Assembly: GCA_023255355.1 (NCBI GenBank)
Contig: JALRIU010000086.1
Coordinates: 1 to 7,625 of the forward strand
Length of the DNA: 7,625 nt
Origin: Pseudomonadales bacterium
GTDB lineage: Bacteria; Pseudomonadota; Gammaproteobacteria; Pseudomonadales; JAHEIH01
Reading direction: 5' to 3'
Notes under the pieces: generated by a model
Databases searched by the model: none
The model's input: the letters and a program-made list of their open reading frames with translations, nothing else
Told to the model about the DNA's origin: nothing
Position numbers and translations under genes: made by a program
Part shown: one piece after another, positions 1-5,781 of the stretch
Layout: every line of letters begins with the position of its first letter
Position numbering within the stretch: position 1 is the stretch's first letter

Positions 1-851
1 ATGCGCCCATGGCTATACCATCGATGCCCGGTGTATTCCGCTTTCCCGAGTCGCAGTTAGCATCTGAAGTTTCACGCGCCTGGCAGGCAGGTATCAAGGC
101 GGTCATTCTGTTTGGCGTTTCTCATCACAAAGACGATGTCGGCAGCGATACTTGGAATGATGATGGTCTTATGGTTCGAATGATCAAAACAGCAAAAGCG
201 GCTGCACCTGATATGGTCGTTATTAGTGATAACTGTTTTTGTGAATATACCGATCATGGCCATTGTGGTGTCGTGTGTGGTGATCAGGTTGATAACGACG
301 CAACCTTATTGAATTTGCAAAAACAGGTATTGGCTGCTGCCCATGCCGGTGTCGATATGATTGCTCCGTCAGGTATGATGGACGGCATGATTGCGGCTAT
401 CCGTGAGGCGTTAGACAGCGAAGGATTTAGCCATATTCCAGTCATGTCGTATTCCACTAAGTTTGCTTCGGCCTTTTATGGGCCTTTCCGAGATGCTGTC
501 GATTCTAGCTTTAAGGGCAACCGAAATACATATCAAATGGATCCAGCTAATGGCCGTGAAGCGTTGGCGGAATCTCTGCAGGATGTTTATGAGGGCGCTG
601 ACATTCTAATGGTTAAGCCAGGTCTAGCATACCTAGATGTGTTGGCTGATATTCGCAAGAACAGTGATAGACCTTTGGCGGTTTATCATGTCAGTGGTGA
701 ATACGCCATGATCAAGGCCGCTGCTGCAGCTGGTGTGATTGATGAAAAAGCAATTGTCTTGGAATCGATGATTAGCTTTAAGCGAGCAGGTGCTGATTTG
801 ATTATTACATACTATGCGCACGATCTGGCGCAGTGGTTATCTGAGAAATAG
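1..851 (+). CDS. hemB: Delta-aminolevulinic acid dehydratase (porphobilinogen synthase), 5'-truncated by the window edge
   Basis: HemB condenses two 5-aminolevulinate molecules to porphobilinogen, an early cytoplasmic step of heme and other tetrapyrrole synthesis. The reading frame is already open at base 3. About 280 residues are visible from the Met codon at 9, against roughly 325-335 in the family, so about 50 N-terminal residues lie outside and the Met at 9 is internal. Numbering from that Met: the SMPGVFRF segment (5-12) is typical of the family. The zinc cysteines are complete in DNCFCEYTDHGHCG (Cys76, Cys78, Cys86), which marks the zinc-dependent type. The two Schiff-base lysines are Lys151 in SYSTKFASAFYGPFRDA and Lys203 in LMVKPGLAYLD. 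VSGEYAM (228-234) carries the Glu that in E. coli-type enzymes binds the allosteric magnesium. The stop codon TAG ends one base before the ATG of the next gene, suggesting co-transcription. No frameshift or missing catalytic residue is seen. Identity is essentially certain. Confidence 0.97.
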   Translation, partial: APMAIPSMPGVFRFPESQLASEVSRAWQAGIKAVILFGVSHHKDDVGSDTWNDDGLMVRMIKTAKAAAPDMVVISDNCFCEYTDHGHCGVVCGDQVDNDATLLNLQKQVLAAAHAGVDMIAPSGMMDGMIAAIREALDSEGFSHIPVMSYSTKFASAFYGPFRDAVDSSFKGNRNTYQMDPANGREALAESLQDVYEGADILMVKPGLAYLDVLADIRKNSDRPLAVYHVSGEYAMIKAAAAAGVIDEKAIVLESMISFKRAGADLIITYYAHDLAQWLSEK

Positions 852-852
852 T

Positions 853-1494
853 ATGCAAATCAAAACACTGGCTGACTTTACTCAGAAGGATATGGACCGC
901 CTATTGATGGCGATACCTTTTTATAAAGAGATCAAGAGTAAAGACAGTCTACAACTTGAGTTGCTACTGCAGAACAGTCGGCTTGTAGAGCTAGAGCCTG
1001 GCGAGATTATCGTCAAGCGTGGTGACCGTGGGTTGTGGCTGTATTTTGTCTTAAAAGGGTCGTTGGCTGTATATCTCAACGAAGTAGTTGGTTCGCCCGT
1101 TGGTGAAATTATATCGGGAGAAATGTTTGGTGATCTCGCTATCCTGGCTGATGGAGAGCGTCGTGCCACTGTTGCTGCAAACCCCAAAGGGAGCCGCGGA
1201 GCAACTGTGCTGGGGCTAGATTTTAATGCGTTTGGCGAATTACACGATTTTTCTCAGATCCGTTTAGAAACCAAATTACAGTTTTATCGCTTAATGGTGT
1301 TAGGTATTCGTTGGAAATTAGAGCAAAAACGTCTAGCCAATATGGCTCATCCACTTGCACAACAAATGATGTCTCTGAGAATGCCTGTTGATAGTGTTGG
1401 GTCATTAGAATCATTGCGTTCGTTACATGAGCATGCCAGACAGTTGGCTGAGATTTTGATTGATTGGAATAACGAAGCTCAGTTCGGCAGTTAA
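853..1494 (+). CDS. Cyclic-nucleotide-binding (CRP/cNMP-type) domain protein without an obvious DNA-binding domain
   Basis: This is a 213-residue protein. Residues about 21-125 read as a CAP_ED/cNMP-binding beta-roll: LVELEPGEIIVKRGDRG (44-60), LYFVLKGSLAVYL (63-75), then the phosphate-binding cassette GEMFGDLAILADGERRATV (89-107). The cassette keeps the arginine pair (Arg103-Arg104) but has Asp94 where CRP-type cAMP binders have the ribose-contacting Glu. Residues 130-213 look helical and charged, with no recognisable winged helix or helix-turn-helix, so this may be a ligand-sensing or protein-interaction module rather than a transcription factor. I start it at the ATG at 853, one base after the hemB stop. 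An upstream in-frame ATG at 814 would overlap hemB by 38 bases and add a 13-residue tail (MRTIWRSGYLRNS) unlike the family. The ribosome site is weak (GAGA within the end of hemB), consistent with translational coupling. The ligand and target are unknown; linkage to heme synthesis is inferred from position only. Confidence 0.85.
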   Translation: MQIKTLADFTQKDMDRLLMAIPFYKEIKSKDSLQLELLLQNSRLVELEPGEIIVKRGDRGLWLYFVLKGSLAVYLNEVVGSPVGEIISGEMFGDLAILADGERRATVAANPKGSRGATVLGLDFNAFGELHDFSQIRLETKLQFYRLMVLGIRWKLEQKRLANMAHPLAQQMMSLRMPVDSVGSLESLRSLHEHARQLAEILIDWNNEAQFGS

Positions 1495-1583
1495 CCCCAC
1501 ATTTGTTTTTAGCATCTTTTATCAATTTTATGGGCGTCTAAACGACGCGATATTTCTGCTGATTTTGATAAATGGTTTATTTC

Positions 1584-1606
1584 CCAAGGAGGTCTTACCC
1601 CCTTGG
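1584..1606. other. Hairpin in the intergenic region (9-bp arms with one mismatch)
   Basis: CCAAGGAGG (1584-1592) pairs with CCCCTTGG and its neighbours (1598-1606): six pairs, an A-C mismatch at 1590/1600, then two G-C pairs closing a five-base loop. No T run follows, so it does not look like an intrinsic terminator. Its left arm contains AAGGAGG (1586-1592), a perfect Shine-Dalgarno core with no ATG at a usable distance. The same bases can instead pair with GGCCTCCTT at 1636-1644 (nine pairs including one G-U), so two folds would compete if this region is transcribed. Confidence 0.5.
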
Positions 1607-1625
1607 CATCCCCCGCGTTTTGTAA

Positions 1626-1663
1626 CGATGGCGAAGGCCTCCTTATTCACATCGGCGCCATCG
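1626..1663. other. Perfect 8-bp inverted repeat with a 22-base loop
   Basis: CGATGGCG (1626-1633) is exactly complementary to CGCCATCG (1656-1663). The loop (1634-1655) contains GGCCTCCTT (1636-1644), which can pair with AAGGAGGTC at 1586-1594 to form a pseudoknot-like contact. No T run follows, so a terminator role is unlikely. It could be part of a structured RNA, a remnant of a dispersed repeat, or a protein-binding palindrome. I cannot choose from sequence alone. Confidence 0.5.
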
Positions 1664-1671
1664 ATAAGCTA

Positions 1672-1690
1672 AGCGCAACTTCGTTACGCT
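1672..1690. other. Short stem-loop with a TTC loop
   Basis: AGCGCAAC (1672-1679) pairs with GTTACGCT (1683-1690) around a three-base TTC loop, with one C-A mismatch at 1676/1686. It lies nine bases downstream of the 1626-1663 inverted repeat. There is no T run after it. On its own this could be chance; it is listed because it belongs to the same cluster of hairpins. Confidence 0.35.
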
Positions 1691-1796
1691 CTGAAACCAG
1701 ACCTATATTTACGACGTTTAAAATTGGTAACAAGCTAACCTTCAATATTTGATAAATGGCAGAGCTATTTGTGTCTTAGTATTCCCCAAAATACGA

Positions 1797-1826
1797 CTGA
1801 ATTCCCTGGGCATCCCATGCTACAAT
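1797..1826 (+). promoter_or_regulatory. Probable sigma-70 extended -10 promoter for the fumarase gene
   Basis: TACAAT at 1821-1826 matches the -10 consensus in five of six positions and is preceded by TG at 1818-1819 with one spacer base, forming the extended -10 element TGCTACAAT. The best -35 candidate is poor (CTGAAT at 1797-1802, 18-base spacer), as expected when an extended -10 compensates. Transcription would begin near 1832-1835, giving a leader of about 30 bases before the ATG at 1866. This would place most of the upstream hairpin cluster outside the fumarase transcript unless there is read-through from hemB. Confidence 0.6.
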
Positions 1827-1853
1827 TACCGCCTTTTTAAACCGCCACCCTTT

Positions 1854-1859
1854 AGGGAG
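1854..1859 (+). promoter_or_regulatory. Ribosome binding site of the fumarase gene
   Basis: AGGGAG sits six bases before the ATG at 1866. It decides the start: the open frame reaches back to about 1749, but those extra codons lack a ribosome site, overlap the promoter and do not resemble the family N-terminus. An ATG in another frame at 1862 would not yield the fumarase. Confidence 0.75.
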
Positions 1860-1865
1860 TTATGC

Positions 1866-3383
1866 ATGAGCATTATTCGCCAAGACGATCTTATTGATAG
1901 TGTTGCAGACGCGTTGCAATACATTTCTTACTATCATCCAACTGACTTTATTCAGGCTGTTAATCAGGCTTACGAGCACGAGCTTAATCCTGCTGCTAAA
2001 GATGCTATGGCTCAAATTCTAATCAATTCACGCATGTCGGCGATGGGCCATCGACCCATTTGCCAAGATACAGGTATTGTGACGGTATTTGTTAAGGTGG
2101 GTATGAATGTGCAGTGGGATGCTGACATGAGCCTTGATGATATGATCAATGAGGGTGTTCGCCGTGCTTATTTGCATCCGGATAACGTTTTGCGAGCCTC
2201 TATTTTGGCTGATCCCGCTGGTGGTCGTAAAAATACCAAAGATAACACCCCTGCAGTGATTCACTATTCAATGGTGCCGGGTGATAAGGTTGAGGTTGAT
2301 ATAGCCGCGAAGGGCGGTGGCTCTGAGAATAAAACCAAAATGGTGATGCTCAATCCGTCTGATAGTATTGTGGATTGGATTGTTAAAACTGTCCCAACGA
2401 TGGGGGCAGGTTGGTGTCCGCCAGGTATGCTTGGCATTGGTATTGGCGGTACGGCTGAAAAAGCTGCGGTACTCGCTAAAGAAGCTCTGATGGAGCCAAT
2501 AGATATTCATGAATTACGTAAGCGCGGTCCATCGAATCGTGTTGAAGAGTTACGTTTAGAAATTATGGATGCGGTTAACAAGTTAGGTATCGGCGCTCAG
2601 GGCCTAGGTGGCTTAACGACGGTATTGGATGTCAAGATCAAAGACTATCCAACCCATGCGGCCTCTTTGCCAATTTGTATGATTCCTAATTGTGCAGCGA
2701 CTCGTCACACTCACTTTGTGCTCGATGGTTCTGGTCCATCACTACAGAAGGCGCCATCTATTGACGAATGGCCTGATATTACTTGGGAAGTTGGTGAGAG
2801 TGTTAAGCGTGTTGATTTGAATACTGTCACCAAAGAAGATGTAAATTCTTGGCAGCCAGGAGATACCTTGCTGTTGAACGGTAAGATGCTGACTGGCCGC
2901 GATGCCGCTCACAAAAAAATCGTGGATATGCTTAACAAGGGTGAGTCATTGCCTGTTGATTTGGCTGGTCGATTTATATATTACGTTGGTCCTGTCGATC
3001 CGGTGCGTGATGAGGTGGTCGGACCTGCTGGTCCAACGACGGCAACACGTATGGATAAATTTACCCGACAAGTACTCGAACAAACGGGTCTTATGGGTAT
3101 GATCGGCAAGGCGGAGCGTGGGCCAACCGCTATCGAAGCCATCAAGGATAATAAGTCAGTCTACTTGATGGCTGTGGGTGGTGCTGCTTACCTTGTGGCG
3201 CAGGCTATTAAACATGCTGAGGTCGTTGCCTTCCCTGAGTTGGGTATGGAAGCTATCTATGAGTTTGATGTCGTGGATATGCCGGTAACAGTTGCTGTCG
3301 ATAGCAAGGGCGAATCAGTTCACAATACAGGCCCTCAAATTTGGAAGGCTAAAATCGAAGAGCAAAAGCTCGAGTTGATTTAA
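1866..3383 (+). CDS. fumA: Class I [4Fe-4S] fumarate hydratase (FumA/FumB-type fumarase)
   Basis: The enzyme interconverts fumarate and (S)-malate in the TCA cycle, in the cytoplasm. The protein has 505 residues, a common length for one-chain class I fumarases (E. coli FumA is 548). The N-terminal Fumerase domain covers about 10-290 and the C-terminal Fumerase_C domain about 300-500. Candidate iron-sulfur ligands are Cys66 in RPICQDTGIVTVFVKVG, Cys184 in GAGWCPPGMLGIGIGG and a cysteine in ICMIPNCAATRHTHF, most likely Cys276 (Cys271 is the alternative). Other family landmarks are LLLNGKMLTGRDAAHKK (335-351), VGPVDPVRDEVVGPAGPTTATRMD (374-397) and KAERGP (415-420). L-tartrate dehydratase is related but is normally split into two subunits matching the two domains, so fumarase is preferred for this fused chain. 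The oxygen-sensitive cluster is a known trait of the class. The gene appears to be expressed from its own promoter at 1797-1826 and is followed by a strong hairpin. Confidence 0.95.
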   Translation: MSIIRQDDLIDSVADALQYISYYHPTDFIQAVNQAYEHELNPAAKDAMAQILINSRMSAMGHRPICQDTGIVTVFVKVGMNVQWDADMSLDDMINEGVRRAYLHPDNVLRASILADPAGGRKNTKDNTPAVIHYSMVPGDKVEVDIAAKGGGSENKTKMVMLNPSDSIVDWIVKTVPTMGAGWCPPGMLGIGIGGTAEKAAVLAKEALMEPIDIHELRKRGPSNRVEELRLEIMDAVNKLGIGAQGLGGLTTVLDVKIKDYPTHAASLPICMIPNCAATRHTHFVLDGSGPSLQKAPSIDEWPDITWEVGESVKRVDLNTVTKEDVNSWQPGDTLLLNGKMLTGRDAAHKKIVDMLNKGESLPVDLAGRFIYYVGPVDPVRDEVVGPAGPTTATRMDKFTRQVLEQTGLMGMIGKAERGPTAIEAIKDNKSVYLMAVGGAAYLVAQAIKHAEVVAFPELGMEAIYEFDVVDMPVTVAVDSKGESVHNTGPQIWKAKIEEQKLELI

Positions 3384-3390
3384 TCTTTGA

Positions 3391-3417
3391 AGTACCCCAA
3401 ACCAAGTTTGGGGTACT
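3391..3417 (+). terminator. Strong 12-bp stem-loop after the fumarase gene (terminator-like, no T run)
   Basis: AGTACCCCAAAC (3391-3402) pairs perfectly with GTTTGGGGTACT (3406-3417) around a CAA loop. It begins seven bases after the fumarase stop codon. A T run is absent: the next bases are GGAGCCTTTGGCG, and GGAG at 3418-3421 is the ribosome site of the AEC gene. It may therefore act as an mRNA 3'-end stabiliser, a partial terminator or a translation-modulating element rather than a full intrinsic terminator. The perfect stem makes chance unlikely. Confidence 0.6.
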
Positions 3418-3421
3418 GGAG
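3418..3421 (+). promoter_or_regulatory. Ribosome binding site supporting the GTG start of the AEC transporter
   Basis: GGAG lies eight bases before the GTG at 3430, immediately next to the last base of the 3391-3417 hairpin. It supports the GTG start, which gives the hydrophobic N-terminal helix expected of the family; starting at the later Met17 would cut into that helix. Confidence 0.6.
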
Positions 3422-3429
3422 CCTTTGGC

Positions 3430-4308
3430 GTGATCCAACAAATTCTCTCCATCGTATTTCCTGTTTTTGGCATCGTCATGGTGGGATATGTTTATGGGCG
3501 ACGTTATCAACCTGATATGTCGGTTGCGAATAAATTCAATCTCGATGTGTTTATTCCTGCATTGTTGTTTGCCATTTTATCAACCAGAGACTTTGATATA
3601 GCCAACCTAGGTGCGTTGCTCATTGGTGGGGCTGCAGTCGTTTTGCTGTCGGGCTTGCTGGCGTTACCCTTTGCCCGTTTTTACGGTTGGGATACAAAGA
3701 CCTTTTTGCCTCCGATTATGTTTAATAACTCAGGCAATATGGGATTGCCATTGGCGCTTTTTGCCTATGGCGAAAAGGCCTTGCCGGCCGCTGTTTTGTT
3801 GTTCATCGTTGAAAATTCCTTGCACTTTTTGGTGGGCATGAAAATGATTGACCGTAGTGCATCGGTAGGGCAAATTTTTAAAACGCCAATGTTGTTAGCG
3901 TCGGCGCTTGGTCTAAGCGTGTCTTTGTTGCATATCGAATTGCCTGTTGCCATTGTGCGTCCCATTGAAATGATTGGTGATATTGCTATACCGCTTATGT
4001 TGATTGCGCTCGGTGTCAGATTGACCAATGTCAATTTAAGCGATTGGAAAATTGGTTTGGCGGCGACGATTTTAACACCACTGACGGGGCTAATTATTGC
4101 TATTGGTTATATCAGTCTCGTTGCAATGCCCGCTGAGCATGTATCTTATTTAATACTGTTCGCTGCGCTTCCACCTGCGGTATTGAATTATATGATTGCT
4201 GAAAAATATCAGCAGGAACCAGCCAAAGTAGCCTCGATTGTTATGCTCGGTAACCTGGGTAGCGTGGTCGTTATACCGCTAGTTTTGTGGTTTATTCTGC
4301 CCCATTAA
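3430..4308 (+). CDS. AEC-family (auxin efflux carrier superfamily) membrane transporter
   Basis: This 292-residue, very hydrophobic protein begins at GTG. About ten membrane segments can be drawn, roughly at 4-22, 35-51, 62-82, 93-112, 117-137, 152-168, 183-197, 209-231, 239-257 and 267-290, which is the usual layout of the Mem_trans/AEC family at about its usual length. Family-like signatures include the N-terminal FPVFGIVMVGYVYGR (10-24), the FNNSGNMGLPLALFAYGEKA segment (98-117) near the end of the first half, and ALPPAVLNYMIAEKYQ (246-261) followed by ASIVMLGNLGSVVVIPLV (268-285). Bacterial members are reported to carry small organic acids such as malate or malonate, but the substrate cannot be read from sequence. 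The adjacent fumarase makes a dicarboxylate substrate an attractive guess and nothing more. The gene may be co-transcribed with the fumarase through the 3391-3417 hairpin. No separate promoter is evident. Confidence 0.88.
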   Translation: MIQQILSIVFPVFGIVMVGYVYGRRYQPDMSVANKFNLDVFIPALLFAILSTRDFDIANLGALLIGGAAVVLLSGLLALPFARFYGWDTKTFLPPIMFNNSGNMGLPLALFAYGEKALPAAVLLFIVENSLHFLVGMKMIDRSASVGQIFKTPMLLASALGLSVSLLHIELPVAIVRPIEMIGDIAIPLMLIALGVRLTNVNLSDWKIGLAATILTPLTGLIIAIGYISLVAMPAEHVSYLILFAALPPAVLNYMIAEKYQQEPAKVASIVMLGNLGSVVVIPLVLWFILPH

Positions 4309-4319
4309 GCACTAGTAAG

Positions 4320-4349
4320 ATGGCACTGATTTGTGTAGATTGATGCCAT
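4320..4349 (+). promoter_or_regulatory. Short inverted repeat overlapping the sbcB start codon
   Basis: ATGGCA (4320-4325) is complementary to TGCCAT (4344-4349), whose last two bases are the first two of the sbcB ATG. The loop is 18 bases. No Shine-Dalgarno sequence is visible in the 39-base gap before sbcB. Six pairs with a long loop is weak and may be chance, so this is offered only as a possible start-occluding structure. Confidence 0.2.
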
Positions 4350-5781
4350 GACTATGAATACTCTTTTTTGGCACGATTATGAAACCTGGGGGGCTCGCCC
4401 AGCGATTGATCGACCCTCTCAATTTGCGGGAATCCGCACCGATGAAAATCTTAATATTGTTGGTGAACCGCTTTGCATTTACTGCAAGCCTTGTCCAGAT
4501 GTATTACCCCAGCCAGTTGCGTGTTTGATTACGGGTATTACGCCTCAAAAAGCCTATGCAGAAGGCTTTTCTGAAGCTGAATTTATAAAACGCATTTACC
4601 ATGAAATGTCACAACCCAATACCTGTTGCGTGGGATTTAACAGCGTTAGATTTGACGATGAGGTGACGCGTTTTACGTTATATCGTAATTTTTACGATCC
4701 CTACGAACGTGAATGGAAAAACGGTAATACCCGCTGGGACATTATCGACATGGTTCGACTAACTTATGCCCTGCGACCTGAAGGCATCGTTTGGCCGCGC
4801 CGAGCTGACGAGCCTGACCTGCCAAGCTTCAAGTTAGAGCTATTAACTCAAGCGAATGGTATATCGCATGAGGCAGCTCATGATGCAATGTCGGATGTCT
4901 ATGCAACAATTGCTGTGGCGAAGCTTATTAAGGATAAACAGCCTGAGCTTTACCAGTTTGTGTACAACAATCGCAAAAAAGAAGAGGTTGCAAGACTGCT
5001 TAATTGGCGCGACAAAAAACCTGTATTACATGTGTCATCGATGTTTAGCGCGCGGCAGGGGTGTCTTGCTATTGTGATGCCGGTGGCGATAGATCCCACA
5101 AATAAAAATAATGTGATTTGTATCAATTTATGTGAGCCCGTTGATGACATCATAAACATGGGTGCCGGGCAGTTAAGAGACTTGCTCTACACTAAATCGG
5201 ATGATCTGCCAGAGGGCCAAGCGCGGATCCCATTGCTCACCATTGCCATTAATAAGTGTCCCGTCGTGGCAACGACAAAATTACTCGATGAGTCTGCACA
5301 GCAACGTTTGTCGATCGATATGGCCGGTTGTGTAAAGAATTGGCAACAGTTAATGGCGTTTGCCGATTTAGAGAATAAATTAACCGCTGTTTATGACGGG
5401 CCGCGGCCAGAGCCTCATGCTGACCCTGAACAAGCTCTTTATGGCGGTTTTATAGGTAATCAGGATAAGCCGACCATGCAAGAAGTTCGTCGCGCTTCTG
5501 CAGCAGATTTGGCCGCTATGTCATATACCTTTTACGATAAGCGTTTGCAGGAAATGCTATGGCGTTATAAAGCGCGAAATTTTCCCGAAAGTCTCAGTCA
5601 ACAAGAGTGTGAGTTGTGGGATGAATTTCGCTACAAGCGTATTACCGAGGGTGTTTACGCTGGCGATTTGACTATGGAGCAATACCAAGAAATTATCGAA
5701 CAGCTATGGATGGATGCTGAGGATAAGGACAAATTGGTCCTAGAGGCACTGGCGCAATATGGCGACGAGTTACTTTTCTAG
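4348..5781 (+). CDS. sbcB: Exodeoxyribonuclease I (ExoI), 3'-5' single-strand DNA exonuclease
   Basis: ExoI digests single-stranded DNA from the 3' end and acts in recombination and mismatch repair with single-strand-binding protein. The protein has 477 residues; E. coli ExoI has 475. It aligns along its whole length. The DEDDh exonuclease core spans about 5-195: Asp10 and Glu12 in FWHDYETWG, Asp103 in SVRFDDEVTR, His178 and Asp183 in AAHDAMSDVYATIAVAKL. The SH3-like and helical C-terminal domains follow, with CVGFNSVRFDDEVTR (94-108), RNFYDPYEREW (113-123), YALRPEGIVWP (140-150), LPSFKLELLTQANGI (158-172), the INKCPVVA segment and the late YKARNFPESLSQQE segment as landmarks. All catalytic residues are present. 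The start is at ATG 4348; ATG 4354 is a close alternative, and neither has a clear ribosome site. The stop codon overlaps the start of the next gene by one base, indicating a shared transcript. Confidence 0.97.
   Translation: MTMNTLFWHDYETWGARPAIDRPSQFAGIRTDENLNIVGEPLCIYCKPCPDVLPQPVACLITGITPQKAYAEGFSEAEFIKRIYHEMSQPNTCCVGFNSVRFDDEVTRFTLYRNFYDPYEREWKNGNTRWDIIDMVRLTYALRPEGIVWPRRADEPDLPSFKLELLTQANGISHEAAHDAMSDVYATIAVAKLIKDKQPELYQFVYNNRKKEEVARLLNWRDKKPVLHVSSMFSARQGCLAIVMPVAIDPTNKNNVICINLCEPVDDIINMGAGQLRDLLYTKSDDLPEGQARIPLLTIAINKCPVVATTKLLDESAQQRLSIDMAGCVKNWQQLMAFADLENKLTAVYDGPRPEPHADPEQALYGGFIGNQDKPTMQEVRRASAADLAAMSYTFYDKRLQEMLWRYKARNFPESLSQQECELWDEFRYKRITEGVYAGDLTMEQYQEIIEQLWMDAEDKDKLVLEALAQYGDELLF

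Larger units (their letters stand above)
1564..1759. repeat. 12-bp direct repeat TTTGATAAATGG bracketing the hairpin cluster
   Basis: TTTGATAAATGG occurs at 1564-1575 and again at 1748-1759, with 172 bases between the copies. The enclosed stretch contains three of the four hairpins and the GC-richer block. A pair of direct repeats around a small structured segment resembles a target-site duplication around a miniature element, but I see no terminal inverted repeats just inside the copies, and the motif is AT-rich enough for a chance match to be possible. Confidence 0.45.
1495..1865. other. 371-base intergenic region: hairpin cluster, then the promoter and ribosome site of the fumarase gene
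   Basis: I see no credible protein-coding gene here. The left part (about 1530-1760) holds four short inverted repeats: 1534-1538/1544-1548, 1584-1592/1598-1606, 1626-1633/1656-1663 and 1672-1679/1683-1690. It also holds a 12-bp direct repeat at 1564-1575 and 1748-1759. The block from about 1580 to 1665 looks more GC-rich than its AT-rich flanks. None of the hairpins is followed by a T run, so no standard terminator for the upstream gene is visible. The right part (about 1815-1865) carries an extended -10 promoter and a Shine-Dalgarno sequence for the fumarase. Long stretches stay open in more than one frame on both strands (for example 1513-1752 on + and 1531-1668 on -). They lack good starts and I recognise no family. 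Confidence 0.6.

Noticed and set aside
814..852. Upstream start for the cNMP-domain protein at ATG 814
   Set aside because: It would overlap hemB by 38 bases and add a basic 13-residue tail. The ATG at 853, one base after the hemB stop, is the natural coupled start.
1223..1525. 100-residue frame on the minus strand
   Set aside because: It is antisense to a clear cNMP-domain coding region whose own frame shows family motifs; no start context supports it.
1534..1548. GCGTC/GACGC hairpin as a terminator for the hemB-cNMP pair
   Set aside because: Only five pairs with a five-base loop and no T run; it is too weak to call a terminator.
1531..1668. Minus-strand stretch open for 46 codons that reads protein-like (contains KRGGCQGGKTSLG)
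   Set aside because: It is bounded by stop codons on both sides, has no start codon and is too short to identify. It is better treated as part of the possible dispersed repeat described under the findings.
1460..1672. 70-residue + strand frame beginning inside the cNMP-domain gene
   Set aside because: It starts within the upstream gene in another frame, has no ribosome site, runs through the hairpin cluster and matches no family I recognise.
1749..1865. N-terminal extension of the fumarase from the TTG at 1749
   Set aside because: The segment contains the extended -10 promoter, lacks a ribosome site and does not resemble the family; AGGGAG before ATG 1866 is decisive.
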